64,000 nt of DNA from Lichenostomus cassidix (Eukaryota; Chordata; Aves; Passeriformes; Meliphagidae): contig CM039182.1 of NCBI GenBank assembly GCA_008360975.2, forward strand, positions 107,808,443 through 107,872,442, given 5' to 3'. Position 1 is the first letter of the stretch. Every line of letters begins with the position of its first letter. Shown one piece after another: positions 36,134 to 49,200 of this stretch. The notes under the pieces are model-generated. The model was not told where the DNA came from, did no database searches, and was given only the letters and a program-made list of their open reading frames with translations. A program made the position numbers and the translations under genes.

Positions 36134-38920
36134 AAAATCATAAGAAATTTAATGACATTCCTACTTGAAATAATTAGGGAATGAGGATCCTGACACTTTA
36201 ACATGTCATATTCAATCTGTGAAACTATGACTACATTGTGGTTACTCCTGATTAACTGTCTCCAAAAGGCATCGAGAAACCTTGTCCTTCTGCAAAGAGT
36301 CTGACCATGCTTAAAAGAAAGAACTATATCTTTTGTTTCATTCTCGAACAATATTTTTTCAGATCTCTTGAGCTCTGACAATTGATAACTTAAATAGGGC
36401 TGAAATCAATAGGTGTGACATTGTTAACTTTTGTAGAGACATCTTGTGTCAGCAAAGAATGGATGAGTTTGCTTATGGGATCTTTGCTGTTGATGGCACA
36501 AGTTTCAGTGTTACTGTTAGCAAAGCTTTCCAGAGACTGATAATTTTATTCTGATTTTTTATTAATACTGCATGCTACTTTTTCTATTCTTATAATTTAT
36601 CCTGTGATTAGTCATCTGACTAGTCTTGGTTTGCAAAAAATTATCTTTCATCACATTTTTACTTTTGCAAGTCAAATAGTGTTCTCAGGTTTAATTAGAG
36701 GCCATAATACACTTTAGTAAAATTATGTTCAGTTTGAAATAACTGAGATATCTGAATTCAGAATTCACTGCACTAAATTTGGGGAAAAAAGCTGTTTTCA
36801 CAGATGAACTGGAAATATGATTTACCATTAACTGTGAAACTACTGGCCAGGTGCTTCTATTTAAAATTAAAGTTGGTTGTGTGTGCTACTCTCAATGATG
36901 CAAATGGGTTGTATAATTCAGATGGGCTGTTTGAAAATCCCAGTCTATATATTTAGCTTCTCAATTTGTTTTGCTTTTCTGAAAGACATACACTAAGCTT
37001 TAACAGCTTTTCCAATGTAAAGCAATTTCTTTCCATGTCAAACAAAAACCCTTATTAGTGTGAGGCAATGTGTTAGCTACTAAGAAGATTGTGGTATGCT
37101 AGCAAACTAATAAATATTCATAAATAAACTTGAACTAGACAATGCACAGATTCTCCGAAGAATGTGCTATAGTCTTAATCCAGAGAGTGTTGTAGTAATT
37201 AACAGATAAAAGGGGAGGTTCATTAAATGAATATGCAGTGTCATGAAATCAGAGCTGTGCATTGATCACTGCTAACTTAAAGATTCTTCCTTAGCTAGAA
37301 TATTTTGACACCCCATTTATCACTAGTACTATTTTTAGATTTTTAATTAGCAGATCACCAGCCCTTACCTCATTAACTTAGTTTCTGCAAAAACATTATT
37401 TCTAGAGATAATAGATAGGTTAGGATAATCACCACTCCCAATTTCTTGAGCTGTAAGGAAGGACAGGACTTCAGCTTCTGTCACATGAAAATATATTTCA
37501 TACCAGACAGAGGTGACCTTGACTCAAGAGCATGTGTCTTACTTTCTGAACAATTTCTCTTCACTTTATTTTCCTAAGTGGATTAACCTCAAAACATGCA
37601 CCTTTTCAAAGACAACTGAAACATTTTCCTAATTTATCTTAAATGCTTATTTCTAGCCCTCTGTTTGCAAAAATATTTTGGGATATATTGCAGCAGAAAA
37701 TTGTACCTTGATGTGTGTTTAACACAGCTTGCTGTATATTTTCATAGATAGGTTTTTAAATGCTTGGCCTTTATAGTCTTTTTATGAGAGAACACATAAT
37801 TTCCAGAAGTTAAAATGAACCAAATAAAGACATATTTATACTTTTGTTTGCTAAGTGTAAAGGTTTAAGAAACTAATAAGAAGCAGACAATTGACAAATC
37901 AATTAAGTATGTCTTGTGCAGATGTTTCCTTCAATTTGAAGTGCCTATTTTAGTGTTTATACTGTTGAAAGGTATTTTCCACTGCTAGTGATGGATAGGA
38001 GCACACATCATGCCATATGGTTTCAAGACCACATCATTATCTCTGCAACATGCATGTTATATTTTCAACATGCTGTTTAAAGCTTAAGGTTTTCCTGTTG
38101 CAAGATCCACAATTAAATCATTTTAATGTCTTTTTGCTCTAATATGTGTAGCAACAGTGAAAACATTAGGCTAGCCTCAATTAAATGGCCAATGAATTAG
38201 GTAGCTGAACAATATTTGCACCCCTAGCTGTTCTATCTAATTAAAATTCCTATCAAATGCAACAATTGATTAGTCTCTTCAAGCAGAGAAGTTTGCATCA
38301 TGCAAGCAGTCTAAATAATTTACATTAGAGCTTTAAACACATTTCAAATGCTGCCATCTCTGCCTTGTGAAACAGTTTATGGCATCCTAAGACTTGCTTT
38401 CATTACATTCACTGATTTTGCAATCAAATGTAAGCCAGAAGTTCAGAACACAATCTAAGAAGGTCATAGTGCTGCCACTGAAGATAGTCCAGGGAAAGGT
38501 CACCTAATTATTTTGTGTTTTATGGGATGTTTACAGCAATGCTGTGATACGTAGCCATGTGTATGCAAGCTCATTAAGCCCTAATGCTAACTTTGTAATG
38601 AAAACAATCAATTTTCAAACTTAAGATTTAATTTTCCCATTTGCAGCATTTTTGATGTAAAAAACTAAGAGCACAGGACTTTTTCCAGATGAGTACACAA
38701 AATCCAAAGCTCATCATTACATAATTAAATTAATGCAATGGATGAAAAAAAGAACTTGTAGGGAAAATACCATTTGCTATAATTATAATGGAATGTTTCA
38801 ATTCAGGAAATCCCATACATACTCGGAAAGACTCATTCAAGCTCTTTTTCAGTAAATGATACAAAATTGGAGAATGTAATTAACCTTCCGCAAAAAGTTT
38901 GCCACAAGCAGAAAAAAAGT
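36134..38920. other. Unique AT-rich noncoding DNA
   Basis: No gene or dispersed repeat recognised. The right part (38140-38660) is listed as a candidate conserved element. Confidence 0.6.
38140..38660. promoter_or_regulatory. Candidate conserved noncoding element rich in homeodomain cores
   Basis: The interval holds TCAATTAA (38177-38184), GAATTAG (38194-38200), TAATTAAAA (38238-38246) and CAATTGATTAG (38263-38273) within 100 bases, then a longer complex stretch with CTCATTAAGCCCTAATG near 38570. It has no repeat similarity and no open frame. This is the best enhancer-like block I could pick by eye, but only alignment across species could establish it. Confidence 0.3.
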
Positions 38921-39166
38921 TGTATCAGGTGAGGTTTAACTTGTGTATTAGGAAAAGGTTCTTCACCCAAAGGGTGGCTGGACACTGGAACAGGCTCCCC
39001 AGGGAAGTGGTCACAGCACAAAGCCCAACAGAGTTCAAGAAGTGTTTGGAAAGCACTCTTGGGTACATGGTGTGACTCTTGAGGATGGCGCTGTGCAGGG
39101 CCAGGAATTGGACTCAATGAACTTTGAGGGTCCCTCCCAATTCAGCTTATTCTGTGATTCTGTGAA
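38921..39166 (+). mobile_element. CR1 LINE, short 3' fragment
   Basis: Recognised by AGGAAAAGGTTCTTCACCCA, CACTGGAACAGGCTCCCCAG, GTGGTCACAGCACAAAGCCC and the terminus TTCTGTGATTCTGTGA. It encodes only the last part of ORF2 and the 3' UTR. The 5' boundary lies at the degraded text near 38921. Confidence 0.93.
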
Positions 39167-39358
39167 ATTCTGAAAAAATTTTTCAAGAACACTGCTATCT
39201 TCATAAAGAGTTAAGGGGCCTAATTCTTCTGGTAGGCCTCAGGAATTACAGAAGTTTTTAATGTATCTGGAGTATTTAGATGGAATTTGAGATGAGCAGA
39301 GAGGCTTTCACAGAGTGTATAATCTTAGATCTTTGTTATCTGGAGCAACCTTGGATGT

Positions 39359-40026
39359 TGTGAGAGACTGAAATTCTAATGGCTAACGACTCAATCAATT
39401 GGCCATTTGCAAAAGCAGCAGGTGCTTTGCTGAGGCAAGGTTTGCACACCCAACCAAAATGGAGAAGGAAAGTTTTTTGTGTGCAGTGGCAAAACCCCTG
39501 AGCCTCATAAGACAGAAGGGGTGCACAACCACCACCAGAGGCTACAAGCTGGGGCTGGAGACAGGTAAGCAAGAAGGCAATAACTAGCAGACCCTGCCAA
39601 GGCAGGATGGAGCTTTTAATCATGCCAATGTCCTCCCTTACACAGCTGGCTCCATTTTAAAACTCCCTCCTCCCCTCCAGTAGGCCTGAAGATATTAATT
39701 CCTTCTCATGGGGCATAACTAGCTCAATTACACTGTCATCAGAGGCAGCTGTCACATCTTACAAGATGTCATAAACCATTAAAGATCCCCAAAATGCCCC
39801 AGAATAATTTCTGTGGTGCTCCACCAGAGAACTGTGCGTGATCCACACTGTTGCAACAGATCCACAATGTTCCATCAGACACTGTAAAACTCCCCCCTCC
39901 AGGGGAGGTACCTGGGCATTCCACCCAAACCTGAGCGTATAGTAACCTGTTGAACTCTTGTGTTTCATGGGCTCCCCCAGCTCTCAACAGATCAAGACTG
40001 GTCTGATCACTGAATCCATGAGTGGT
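39359..40026. mobile_element. Possible decayed LTR-like insertion
   Basis: A block of about 670 bases, less AT-rich and more complex than both flanks, begins TGTGAGAGACTG and is bracketed by GATGT at 39354-39358 and 40027-40031, which could be a 5-bp target duplication. A possible ATTAAA lies at 39779-39784. The right end (CATGAGTGGT) lacks a clean CA, and no TATA box or known LTR text was recognised. A 5-bp repeat is easily found by chance, so this is only a hypothesis. Short frames on both strands (39336-39623, 39759-39987) show no familiar protein. Confidence 0.3.
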
Positions 40027-40031
40027 GATGT

Positions 40032-41419
40032 CTTTCTACTCTAATCTTTTGCTTTTCTTTCTTTCTTTTCTTCATACGTTTTCTTAGGAATTATTTATAT
40101 TATTTTATATTGCTATATTCCTAGAGATAAAAACAAAATGGCTCCATACCTCCTTTCCATTACAATCAAATTGTACTAAAATGAACCCTAAATATATGTA
40201 TTTATATATACACACCAGTCATTCAGTGTCATTTCACTTTAATCTGCCCCAAGGTATCTATTAACAAGAACCTCAGTTCTGGCCTTCAGGGGTGGTTTGT
40301 AGTGGATGTAACAATGACAAATTACTGACAGTAACTTTCCATAAGTCATTAAATTTTCAGACTCCATAAAAAAATACTGCAGTTCAGAAAACAAAAAAAT
40401 TCAAAACATCAGAATTTCACCAAATTTTCATTTATGCAGATGTCAGCTCATACCCAACTTTCTTTGGATCCAAAAATACAGAGGTAGGGTTTTGCAAAAA
40501 CCCTTTGCTCATCCAGAATGCAACAGTTATTGGGTAGTAAAGTCAAGCTATTTCAAAGATAAATTTCCTTTAAAATGTTACCAATATATACACACACAAA
40601 GAATTTGCTCCAAAATTGGCAATTCAGGTGAATCTCCTGAGCAAATATCTGAGATTCTTGACCCTTACCCTACCTTCCAATCCTTATGATTACCCTTCTT
40701 TTTTTCTGTTTGTCTTTTCATCCCAGCCCTTTTCACATGCTTGTGGGTCGAAAAGGAAAGAAGGTCAGCTTGCTCTAATCTGAAAAGAGTTAGATAAACT
40801 GGTGTAATTGTCCTGCATGTGTGCTGGATTGCCTTTGCACTCTAAAAGCAATGAATCCTTCTTCATCCACTGACCCAATGATACTTTCGTGATTACCCCA
40901 TAACTGCTGGTCTGTATCCCAAGTGGGTGGAGGCATTATGACTTCTCCACAAGGCAAATGCTTTTCTCCAGGAGAAAACCAGGCACAGGTGAATTACCAG
41001 AAGGAGCACAGAGGGCCTCTGTTCCCCACACCAACCTCAGCTAACCAGGCACAAGCATTCACATATGCCATGACAGCACACTCGTGCAGTGGCCCTGAAA
41101 GGACAGCATTATAGCAAATGCATTTCAATGCAAATACAAAAAGAAAATGTGCACTTCAAATAGAGAATTCCTATATCTGACAATATCTGTAGTGGCACAG
41201 CAATCCCAACATCTACAGAGCAACATCCAACACCGACAGCAGAGCACCTAACATCTATGGCATCACAGCAAAAAGACCTCAAAGTGACAGCAGAGCTCCA
41301 AGTGCCACTGCCAGTGCCCCCCAGCAGCTCTTCAGAAATACTAATGAGGCACTACGTTAAAGAAGGCGTAAGAAGCTGAATATATAAATAACATTATATT
41401 GTCTTTCTATAAATCAGGG
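40032..41419. other. Unique noncoding DNA
   Basis: No gene or dispersed repeat recognised; only short featureless open frames. Confidence 0.55.
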
Positions 41420-41715
41420 GATGCTGTAGTCTCATCCTGTCCACAGTGCTGGCCACCTTGTCTTAGAAAACATATTGTCAAGGCAGAGACAGCTTGCAGA
41501 CTGAAGAATCATCAAGGGCATCTCACAGATTAAGAGAGATTGGGAAGATTAGGACTGTGTACTTTGGAAATAAGAAGAGAAGACATGATCAAAGTTCTGA
41601 AGTACTTCAAGAAGTGTCTAAAAGACAGAGCGGTGTGATTGGAAATTACTCTCTTCTGTGTCTCAGAGAACAAGAGTCTACCCAATTAAATTAAAATGAG
41701 GAGGAATTAAAACTG
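41420..41715 (+). mobile_element. Degraded CR1-type LINE fragment
   Basis: Reading one plus-strand frame through stop codons, 41510-41610 gives ERLGRLGLCTLEIRREDMIK followed by VLKYFKK, which lines up with the CR1 ORF2 tail ([27 protein letters not shown]). The preceding CATCCTGTCCACAGTGCTGG fits the segment upstream in CR1. The copy is much more diverged than the others and has no 3' terminus. A scrap of CR1 terminus at 42455-42500 may once have belonged to it. Confidence 0.55.
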
Positions 41716-41740
41716 ACTCTCAGGGACCTAAGGGTGTTAA

Positions 41741-42180
41741 CAGGTCCTTGTGGCCCTGCCTAGTCTCCCAGATACCTCCCACACCTTTTCCATGGCCCAG
41801 GACCCCATCTCTACTGAGCCCAGAGCCATCAGTCCCTGCCCCAGAGATATCTCCAGTGCCTGTGTCACTGTATCACAGCTTGTATCTCCAGGGCTGACCC
41901 AGATCCAATGCCTCCCTGTCCCTGTTGCTCATGAGGCCAGTGGAACCCATAGATGTTATAACCCTGCCCTGTTCTGTGGGGTGGCTCAGCTCCTGGTCCT
42001 GTTCCTGGGGGAGCTGCCTGCCTGCAGCCATCTCAGGCCACCTGGAACTGCCTGCCAAGCTCATGCAGCTTCACGGCCATCAAGCTCTGAGGGCTGGTCA
42101 GCAGGTAAAGGCAGAGCACAGCCCTGCTGGCTGTCAGCTCCTGATGGAACTAAATCCCCTTAGGATTCCCCTCTCCACAA
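41741..42180. other. GC-rich block of unknown origin
   Basis: About 440 bases rich in CCTG/CAGG words (CAGGACCCCATCTC, CTCCTGGTCCTGTTCCTGG, GAGCTGCCTGCCTGCAGCC) contrast sharply with the AT-rich surroundings. Open frames on both strands (41750-42163 and 41925-42233 plus, 41873-42064 minus) follow from the low AT content and have no recognisable domain. It lies between two CR1-like pieces, so it may be an inserted or captured sequence. No clear termini or target duplication were found. Confidence 0.5.
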
Positions 42181-42454
42181 GTCCTTACCTAGACTGCTCT
42201 AAATCTAGGTCCAGAAATAATCACGTTTTCTAAATCTCACGTTAAACTATTAAATGCATGACCAGTAGACTAAAGACATTGGATATTCTTTAGCAAAACC
42301 AAAACTTTTGTTTGCAAAATCCAGCTTAGTCACAGGAAATCACACAAGAGACCATGACACACTTGATCTATGAATTGACATGGCAGCACTTGACTCTGGA
42401 TATCTAAGTTACCTAGGTTAGAGTGATCTCAGGTACCCTGCACCATTCTGCTTA

Positions 42455-42500
42455 TCCAAATGACCTCCAGGTTTCCTCAAACATTCTGTGATTCTGTGAT
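42455..42500 (+). mobile_element. CR1 3' terminus remnant
   Basis: ATGACCTCCAGGTTTCCTC followed by ATTCTGTGATTCTGTGAT matches the last 45 bases or so of CR1 (normally GATGACCTCCAGAGGTCCC... before the terminal repeats). Nothing upstream of it is clearly CR1 until 41715. Confidence 0.75.
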
Positions 42501-44919
42501 ACATTAAAAAATCATGGTTTAAAAACTGAATCCTTTACAGATTAGTGACTTATGAAAAGCCATCAATCTCTTCCTCTGCAGAATAAAGACTGGGCATTAT
42601 TTTTACTCCATCTCTGTCCAAGGCACTACTCTCATGAGACTCCCCTTCTCTTAAAAAACACGGCTAGAGGACAGTGTTTTCCAACAGTAGAAAGTTTGAA
42701 AAGCTAGCAAAAGGTTGTATTTCCTTCATTAAAATGCATTGCTTCTGCCCTGTAGGACTCCAAACCCACTGAAGGACCTTCATAAGTTGTAGGAGCACTT
42801 TATATTTATAGTATGTTATTTCTATTTTGAATTACATTGTTTTCCTTCTTATAAAGATGGGTGAATTATTAAATTAAAAGGAAGCACATAATTTTTGCTG
42901 TATACCTGGGAAAGAGGTTTGGATATTTGCTCCTGTATATACGGCTATCACAAACATATCTGATTATTTTATCAGATCTTAATCAAGGTTCATTTTTATG
43001 GTTTCTTCATGTATATTTCCCTTTAACTGGAACTTATAAAATATGAGGATATCATTAATTAATACTAGAGGTCTCAGGGGACATAAGAACCACAGTGAGG
43101 TTCTGTGAGTTGTCCAAGAAATATTTATCTTCGTAAGTTTAGTATGCTTTACCAGGAAGAGGATTTATGTGTTGAATTTATCTTAGAATGTGGAAATTAA
43201 AATACAATAAAGCATCCTCTTAACTAGGAGCTGTACAACTAATGTATCTTATCTGATATTCAGTATTTCCCAGATCAGAATGCTAACATACAGGCTTTGG
43301 GAGCTCAGCTTTGCTTCTGCTCATAGATAACAAAATTCTACTCTATTCATCATTAAAACCCCCATAAGTGCCTATTTAACAACAGTGAGAAAAAGTTCTG
43401 AAAATCAGGAGAAAATGTTGACAATTTTGCAACAGCATTTTTGTCCAAGCAGTTCTCTTACTTTGAAAGTTTCACTTAAAATAGTCACAATAAATTCAAG
43501 AGTCAAACTGGTGCTCTAAAAGAACAAACAACAATAGTCACTTAACAGTTTTCATTGAAAGATTAGTTCAATCAAGACTCGAAATTTTTCTTTCCCTGAT
43601 CATGATGAAAAATTTAATCCTTTTGTCCTCAATAAATATGCACAGAAAGATAGTTATATTTTGTAAAAACTTGTCAAAGCTGGAGCAGGAGCTAGTGACT
43701 CTGGACAATAGAATCTTGAAAAATCTTTCCACAAAGATGCTTGAAGGGACTCTACTAGGGCATATTCAGATCATGTGTTAGGTGGTGCCAGGTCTGAACT
43801 GGATTAAATTGCATTAATATCATCCTTACCTTATTTCAGCCATACTGAGAATAAGAGCTAGACTAACTATCAAGCATCAAAGCATAACAAGGATAGCTAA
43901 TACTCTATAGCATAAAGATTTTTCCAGTAAAATGGAACTTGTGACTACAAGGACATGGCTCAGGCAAGATATGCAGGCTCTTCCATAAGAAGACTTTTTG
44001 TATATGGTCCAATAATAGAGACCTTGAATTTAAATGACAAAAACCCCCTTCATAAACAGTATCTCATTTTGTTTGTATTCATTTTTATCTGAGTAAAAGG
44101 CACACAGAAGAAAACATTTAAAAGGAAGGTAAATAAGAATTTTAAAAATTTAGAAAAAGAAAAAAAGAGGGGAAAAAATGGTAGAGATAGGGTGAAAGAT
44201 TTTTGCGAGATTGATCTGATTCCATACAGCTGTTTTTCAGTTGCACCCAAATAGCCTGTCTGCAAGCTGCTTCAGAGAGCAGGAATGATTTTCCCATACT
44301 CATGTTTGATTTCTTATGCTGGCTGTTCTGCCAAAGTGTTACATATATGGGAAGAGGCCAAGAATAAGTGTGATGAAGAATATTGTCCTGGCAAGAAAAA
44401 TGACAGTTAACTTCCAAGAATAGCATGGTTTTCAATTTTTTTTAGACAATGTGTAGAAATCAGAAACGGATTCTTCAAATAAACAAATTTTTAATTTGAA
44501 TTACTTTTTTGGAGTATTTTGATTGTCTCCATTTCACATGCAGACCACAGGTAGGCATTCAAGACCTTTAATTTCACAGAAGAGCACATAACAGAGCAAA
44601 TGGATTTTTTCTCCATTTCCTTCTTACACCTTATAACTATCTAATGGACCCAATATAAATCTACAACTCCTCAAGTAAAAAATGAGACCATAGCTCTTAC
44701 ATTTAGTCAGACTGCACTCCACAGCCTCATTAAAGGGAATAGTTTCTTGTGATGTTAAAAGTTATTCAGCAGGCATGAGTTTGTATTAAATATAGTACCC
44801 CTCAAAATCTCATTTTATCAGGAACTGAGTATGGTTTTAAAGATGTTACCTCAAGGAAAGTTCAGCATTTGAAATTAATGATTTAATCTTTGAAATATTA
44901 CAGCTACAAATATTAAATT

Positions 44920-45127
44920 GTTTAAGAGTAGTAATTATAAAGTGGATATTATAAATAACAACATATGGCATCACTGTGAGTATGAGGCTGAATTAATTCC
45001 TGAGGCTCTGATGCCATTCATAAACCTCTCACAGTTTATGACTGCAGCTGAGCTCTGGAGTGAAATACAGCCTTGTGTTTACTCCAAGGCTATCTATTAT
45101 GCTCCATGTTATTCAAATGGATTCTAG
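44920..45127. promoter_or_regulatory. Candidate conserved noncoding element
   Basis: Complex sequence with GGCTGAATTAATTCCTGAGG, CATTCATAAACC and GTGTTTACTCC (forkhead-like TGTTTAC). A 69-codon plus-strand frame covers it without a recognisable motif. The call rests on sequence character only. Confidence 0.2.
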
Positions 45128-46175
45128 TGTTGATCCTCATGCTTTGCCTCTGAATTGTTTCCCCCAACCATTAACACAAGCTTGTAACTTTTTCCCTTAA
45201 TATGAGTCCTCAATTTTTTCAAAAGAAAAAACACATTTGAACAGAGACACTGCCTTATTGATGCAACAAATCACATAGTCCACCAATTCACAGCCTTTCA
45301 ACATTCATGGCTGGAGTAAAGGGAGCAATTTTATATGGAAAGGAAGATTTAGAGGCATTTAATTCAGTCTTTCATCTGGATAAGAGGAATCAGTTCTGGG
45401 CAGCCAGCTGGCTTTCCACAGATCAACCTTGATTCATGAAATCTAAATAATGCTATTATACCACAATGACCTTGTTGAAATTTATCTAAAGGCAAACCTC
45501 TTGGAAACAAGGCTCATCAGCCTGGCAGAGGCAGCACAAAAATTTCCTGATACGGAGGCCACCTACAGACACTCAAAAATTCATACTGCCTTGAGAGTGT
45601 TGTTATACAAATCAGACGAATAACTGAGTAGTAGGTGAAGATGCTATAATGGGTTACTTTGCAGTACTATAAAGCTGGTTAGAACTAGAATGCCATATTG
45701 GTAAGTTTTTGAGTGTCTGCTGAGAACTGTGTTAAGGATGAATGTGGTTTTACTAAGGCAGTGTCTGTCCTGATTCGCATCTCTTTCAGAAACATTATAG
45801 GAGGCCTACTGTAAACCTAGCAGAGGGAATCTGAATTTTTTACACTAAGTTGAAGGGTCTTTGCTCAGGATGTGCAAATTGATCACAGAAGCAACAAGCA
45901 TTCAGTTTCTATCCCATGAAAAAAGAATTATTTATTATGAAGCACCAAAAGTTTACTGAGATCAATAAAAATAAATACAAGAGTAATGTCCCTGGTGTAA
46001 ATAACTTAAAAACACAGGAATGTGAACAGTGAAAAACTGGTTTTTGATTGACTTTGGAAAGATAATTTAGCAGCCTGTGTTCAACTGAAAAATTTCAGTA
46101 GGACTTGCATGAATATCTAGACTTTTGATTAATGCATCCTCTTACTGCCATTTCCCAGTTTTGTCACTCCAGTTT

Positions 46176-46222
46176 GAGTATTCGCTCATTATTTTAGTGA
46201 GAGTATTTGTCCATTATTTTAG
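46176..46222. repeat. Diverged 22-bp tandem duplication
   Basis: GAGTATTCGCTCATTATTTT (46176-46195, unit ends AG) is followed after TGA by GAGTATTTGTCCATTATTTT (46201-46220, then AG), with three differences over 22 bases. Confidence 0.8.
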
Positions 46223-49200
46223 CTTCTGTTTATTTTGACAAATTAAACATTCCTAAGATCATTCACAGAAATTAAAGTCAGACAGTCTGAAATGGCCCAC
46301 ATCTAGGCTGATTCTTCAGACTCCAAAATTTGAGACCTGAGGCAAAAAACTTATGGAAAAGGATAAATTATCTGAATGCTTTATCTCCCAAAGTATGACA
46401 GAGTTACCACAGAGACTGCCAGCTGGCATAAACCAACTAATCTCTATTATGGTATCAACACACTATGTCCAGAACAAATAATTTACAAGTTTGGGGTGGA
46501 AAGGAATTTGCAGACAATAAGTTGTTCCCACTCCATTTCTTACAGCAGGACTTAGTTTCTGCATCATGAGAGAACAATCCCAGAGCACACTCACTCTCAG
46601 CATTTCAGGTTGTAGTCCTTCTGACTCTTCCAGCATGCCAAACCAAGCTCTTGGCATACTTCCCAAATGTATGCTTTAATTTATTAAAATTAACCTCAAA
46701 ACTGTGGATGCTTCTCTGATTTCTTCTGGTTCTGCCCATGCTGGTTACCTTCAGTGAAGGTGAAATTGAATAGAAGAGACATCCCTGTAGCTGTGGAACA
46801 CTTTCCAAACCATTATCTACACGACAATCTAATTATTTTCAGTCCCATACGATCTTGGGTCTACTAGCCTCTGTAACCCTTAGTAGCATCTTTTAGGTTT
46901 GGGTCATCACTAAATTGTGTCCATAGAGATCATTCCTTTCATATTTTCTGGTTATGACACCTTGAATGTATAAATATGGCACACATATATGGTCATTTGA
47001 TAGCCCATCTACTCATATGGACTCCTAATTTTTCTTTTCTCACTTAATACAGAGTTTTTGCTATAGTTCTGTAGTTTTCCTTGGTCATTAATCCCAGATT
47101 CTCAGGCTTCATTACTGTAAAAATATCAAGACTGCAATATTTGGTTTCATTTATCAGCTTACACATAACCTGTCCATTAAATAATTTGCATTTGATAAAT
47201 AGCATTTTAAAAACTCAAGCTATGCTGCCTTAAATAACAAGCAAGCGGTGTTGCTAGAGAACTCACTATATAAGGATTTTTTTTCTGTTTTTCAGGAAAA
47301 TTTGGCAGAGCATTCAGCCTTAGAGACAAAATATAGCAGCTGTAATTAGTCATTACACTGTTCAAAATAACAGTCCATATTAGGTGATCATGACCTAAAA
47401 TCCAAAAGGTTGTTTTTCTATATTCTAAATCAATTCCAAATCAGTTTCATATACTCCAACAAAAAAGGAGAGTCTGTACTTATTAATCTGGATTTAGTAA
47501 TAAACAGAAGATGTATCCTCTTAAGAAAAATGAAAAATTTCACAAACATGCCAAGATTAGAGACATAAGTTTTTCATGTCCCTGCCTATAAAGCTATACA
47601 GTTAGAAGATTACATGGGATGCTAGCAGCCTACAAATAGTCTGGAAGCTTCAACAATATTAATAGGGTGATTAAGACTTTTTAAAAAGACTTTAACTAAA
47701 CTAGCAGTTTTTCCAGGAGCAAGGGTCAGCAACCTTATGGAATTGCTTTTTTCCTTTGTTAACTTGCAGTGAATGGTAAAATTGCTCCCTGTGTATTTTC
47801 CTATTTCTATGTGTGGTTGTGAATTGCTGCTGCCCTAAATAATGAACTAAAAATATGAGTTCATTTCTGTGCTGTATTATGAATGTGTTATTGTCACAGC
47901 AGGTAATTACAATCATTCACAGTGTGAATATGAGTTCTAAATAGTAAATTGTGCTGAAAACGGTCTACTTCTTTGAATTTACGAATTTCTAAACTTACTT
48001 CACAATACTGATTAACACTATGTCACCATTTAACACTCAGGTCATTCAGCAGGACAGGCATCGTACATCAGAAGTCATGGAAGTGAAAAAACACTTACTG
48101 GACAATAAAAAATAAGATCTTATGACAATAAAATTAATAGATATTATACTTTTATGGAATGAAGATCCAGGCAATAAATATAAGAAATCAAAAAATCTTC
48201 TACTACTGCTGCTAAGGGGAAAAGTCTAAAAAAATAGGTTTTTCAGGGTAAGAAAAAAGTCTTTATAGTGTCACTTAGTACCATTTATACAGGGAGGAAC
48301 AGTTTTCTATAGACAGGGAGGAAACATCTACAGAGCAAGAAAAAAATAAATACTGCATTAGCGAGACATTTTTGTACCAGTGGTTGGAAGATTTGTACTT
48401 TGCAGTACAGCGTGCTCAAGTTTTAAAGAAAAATCTGTTTCTATTAATCTGTAATGACAATGTCTACGTTATAGTGAAAGATGTCTTCAGTGAATTTTGA
48501 GGCAGGAACTTTTCTGATTTTCTACTTGAGCTACACTGCTGTAGTAGTGCAAAAGACATTCCACAAAATGACTAACCTGAATTCTAAAGTACATCCTTGA
48601 TGTTTAAAACAGGAACATGAAATTGGATATTGTTACATTTTATCCTAATTACAATGGCTGGGGTTTTGGGTTTTTTTTCTGACAAAAATATTTATTTTTT
48701 AAGAGTTCTTTTGCAGTTTTTAAGCTCTCTTGTAAGAATACATCATCATTTTGGTTTTTCAGTAACCCACACAGAATCAAATATGATCACATGTGTGGAA
48801 AAAAAAATATATGAAAGCAATTTAAAGATTTTTTTTTTTAAATAGTGTCATTGAAACACAAAATTTTCAGCTGTCATTCTTTCAAAATTCAAAATCTGGT
48901 TCCCAGAGGTTAATGATTGCATACACAGTTTCTTTCAACTTTTTAATTATTTCCATGTGGATTCTTTTTCCATCTATAAGAAAAAATCTGGTTTCAAATT
49001 CTGCTATCAATATGTTGGTTTTAACCTGAGATTTGTTACTGTGTGTTATGTATAGATTTAACTAGAATGGCCTTGTAGAATGCTGAGATTGCTAAATGAC
49101 CTTTAAGAAATTACTTTTATGGTATGTCTATATGACTAAGCCTTAGCCCTTGTTTGTCGTGAAAAAATTAATGAGATTGTTTAAAGCAATGAAATAATAT

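Noticed and set aside
36049..36381. A 110-codon minus-strand frame
   Set aside because: Its C-terminal third is CR1 sequence read in frame and the rest is unique DNA; an accidental fusion.
41750..42233. Overlapping frames of 137 and 102 codons
   Set aside because: Explained by the GC-rich composition of the block; no domain and both strands open.
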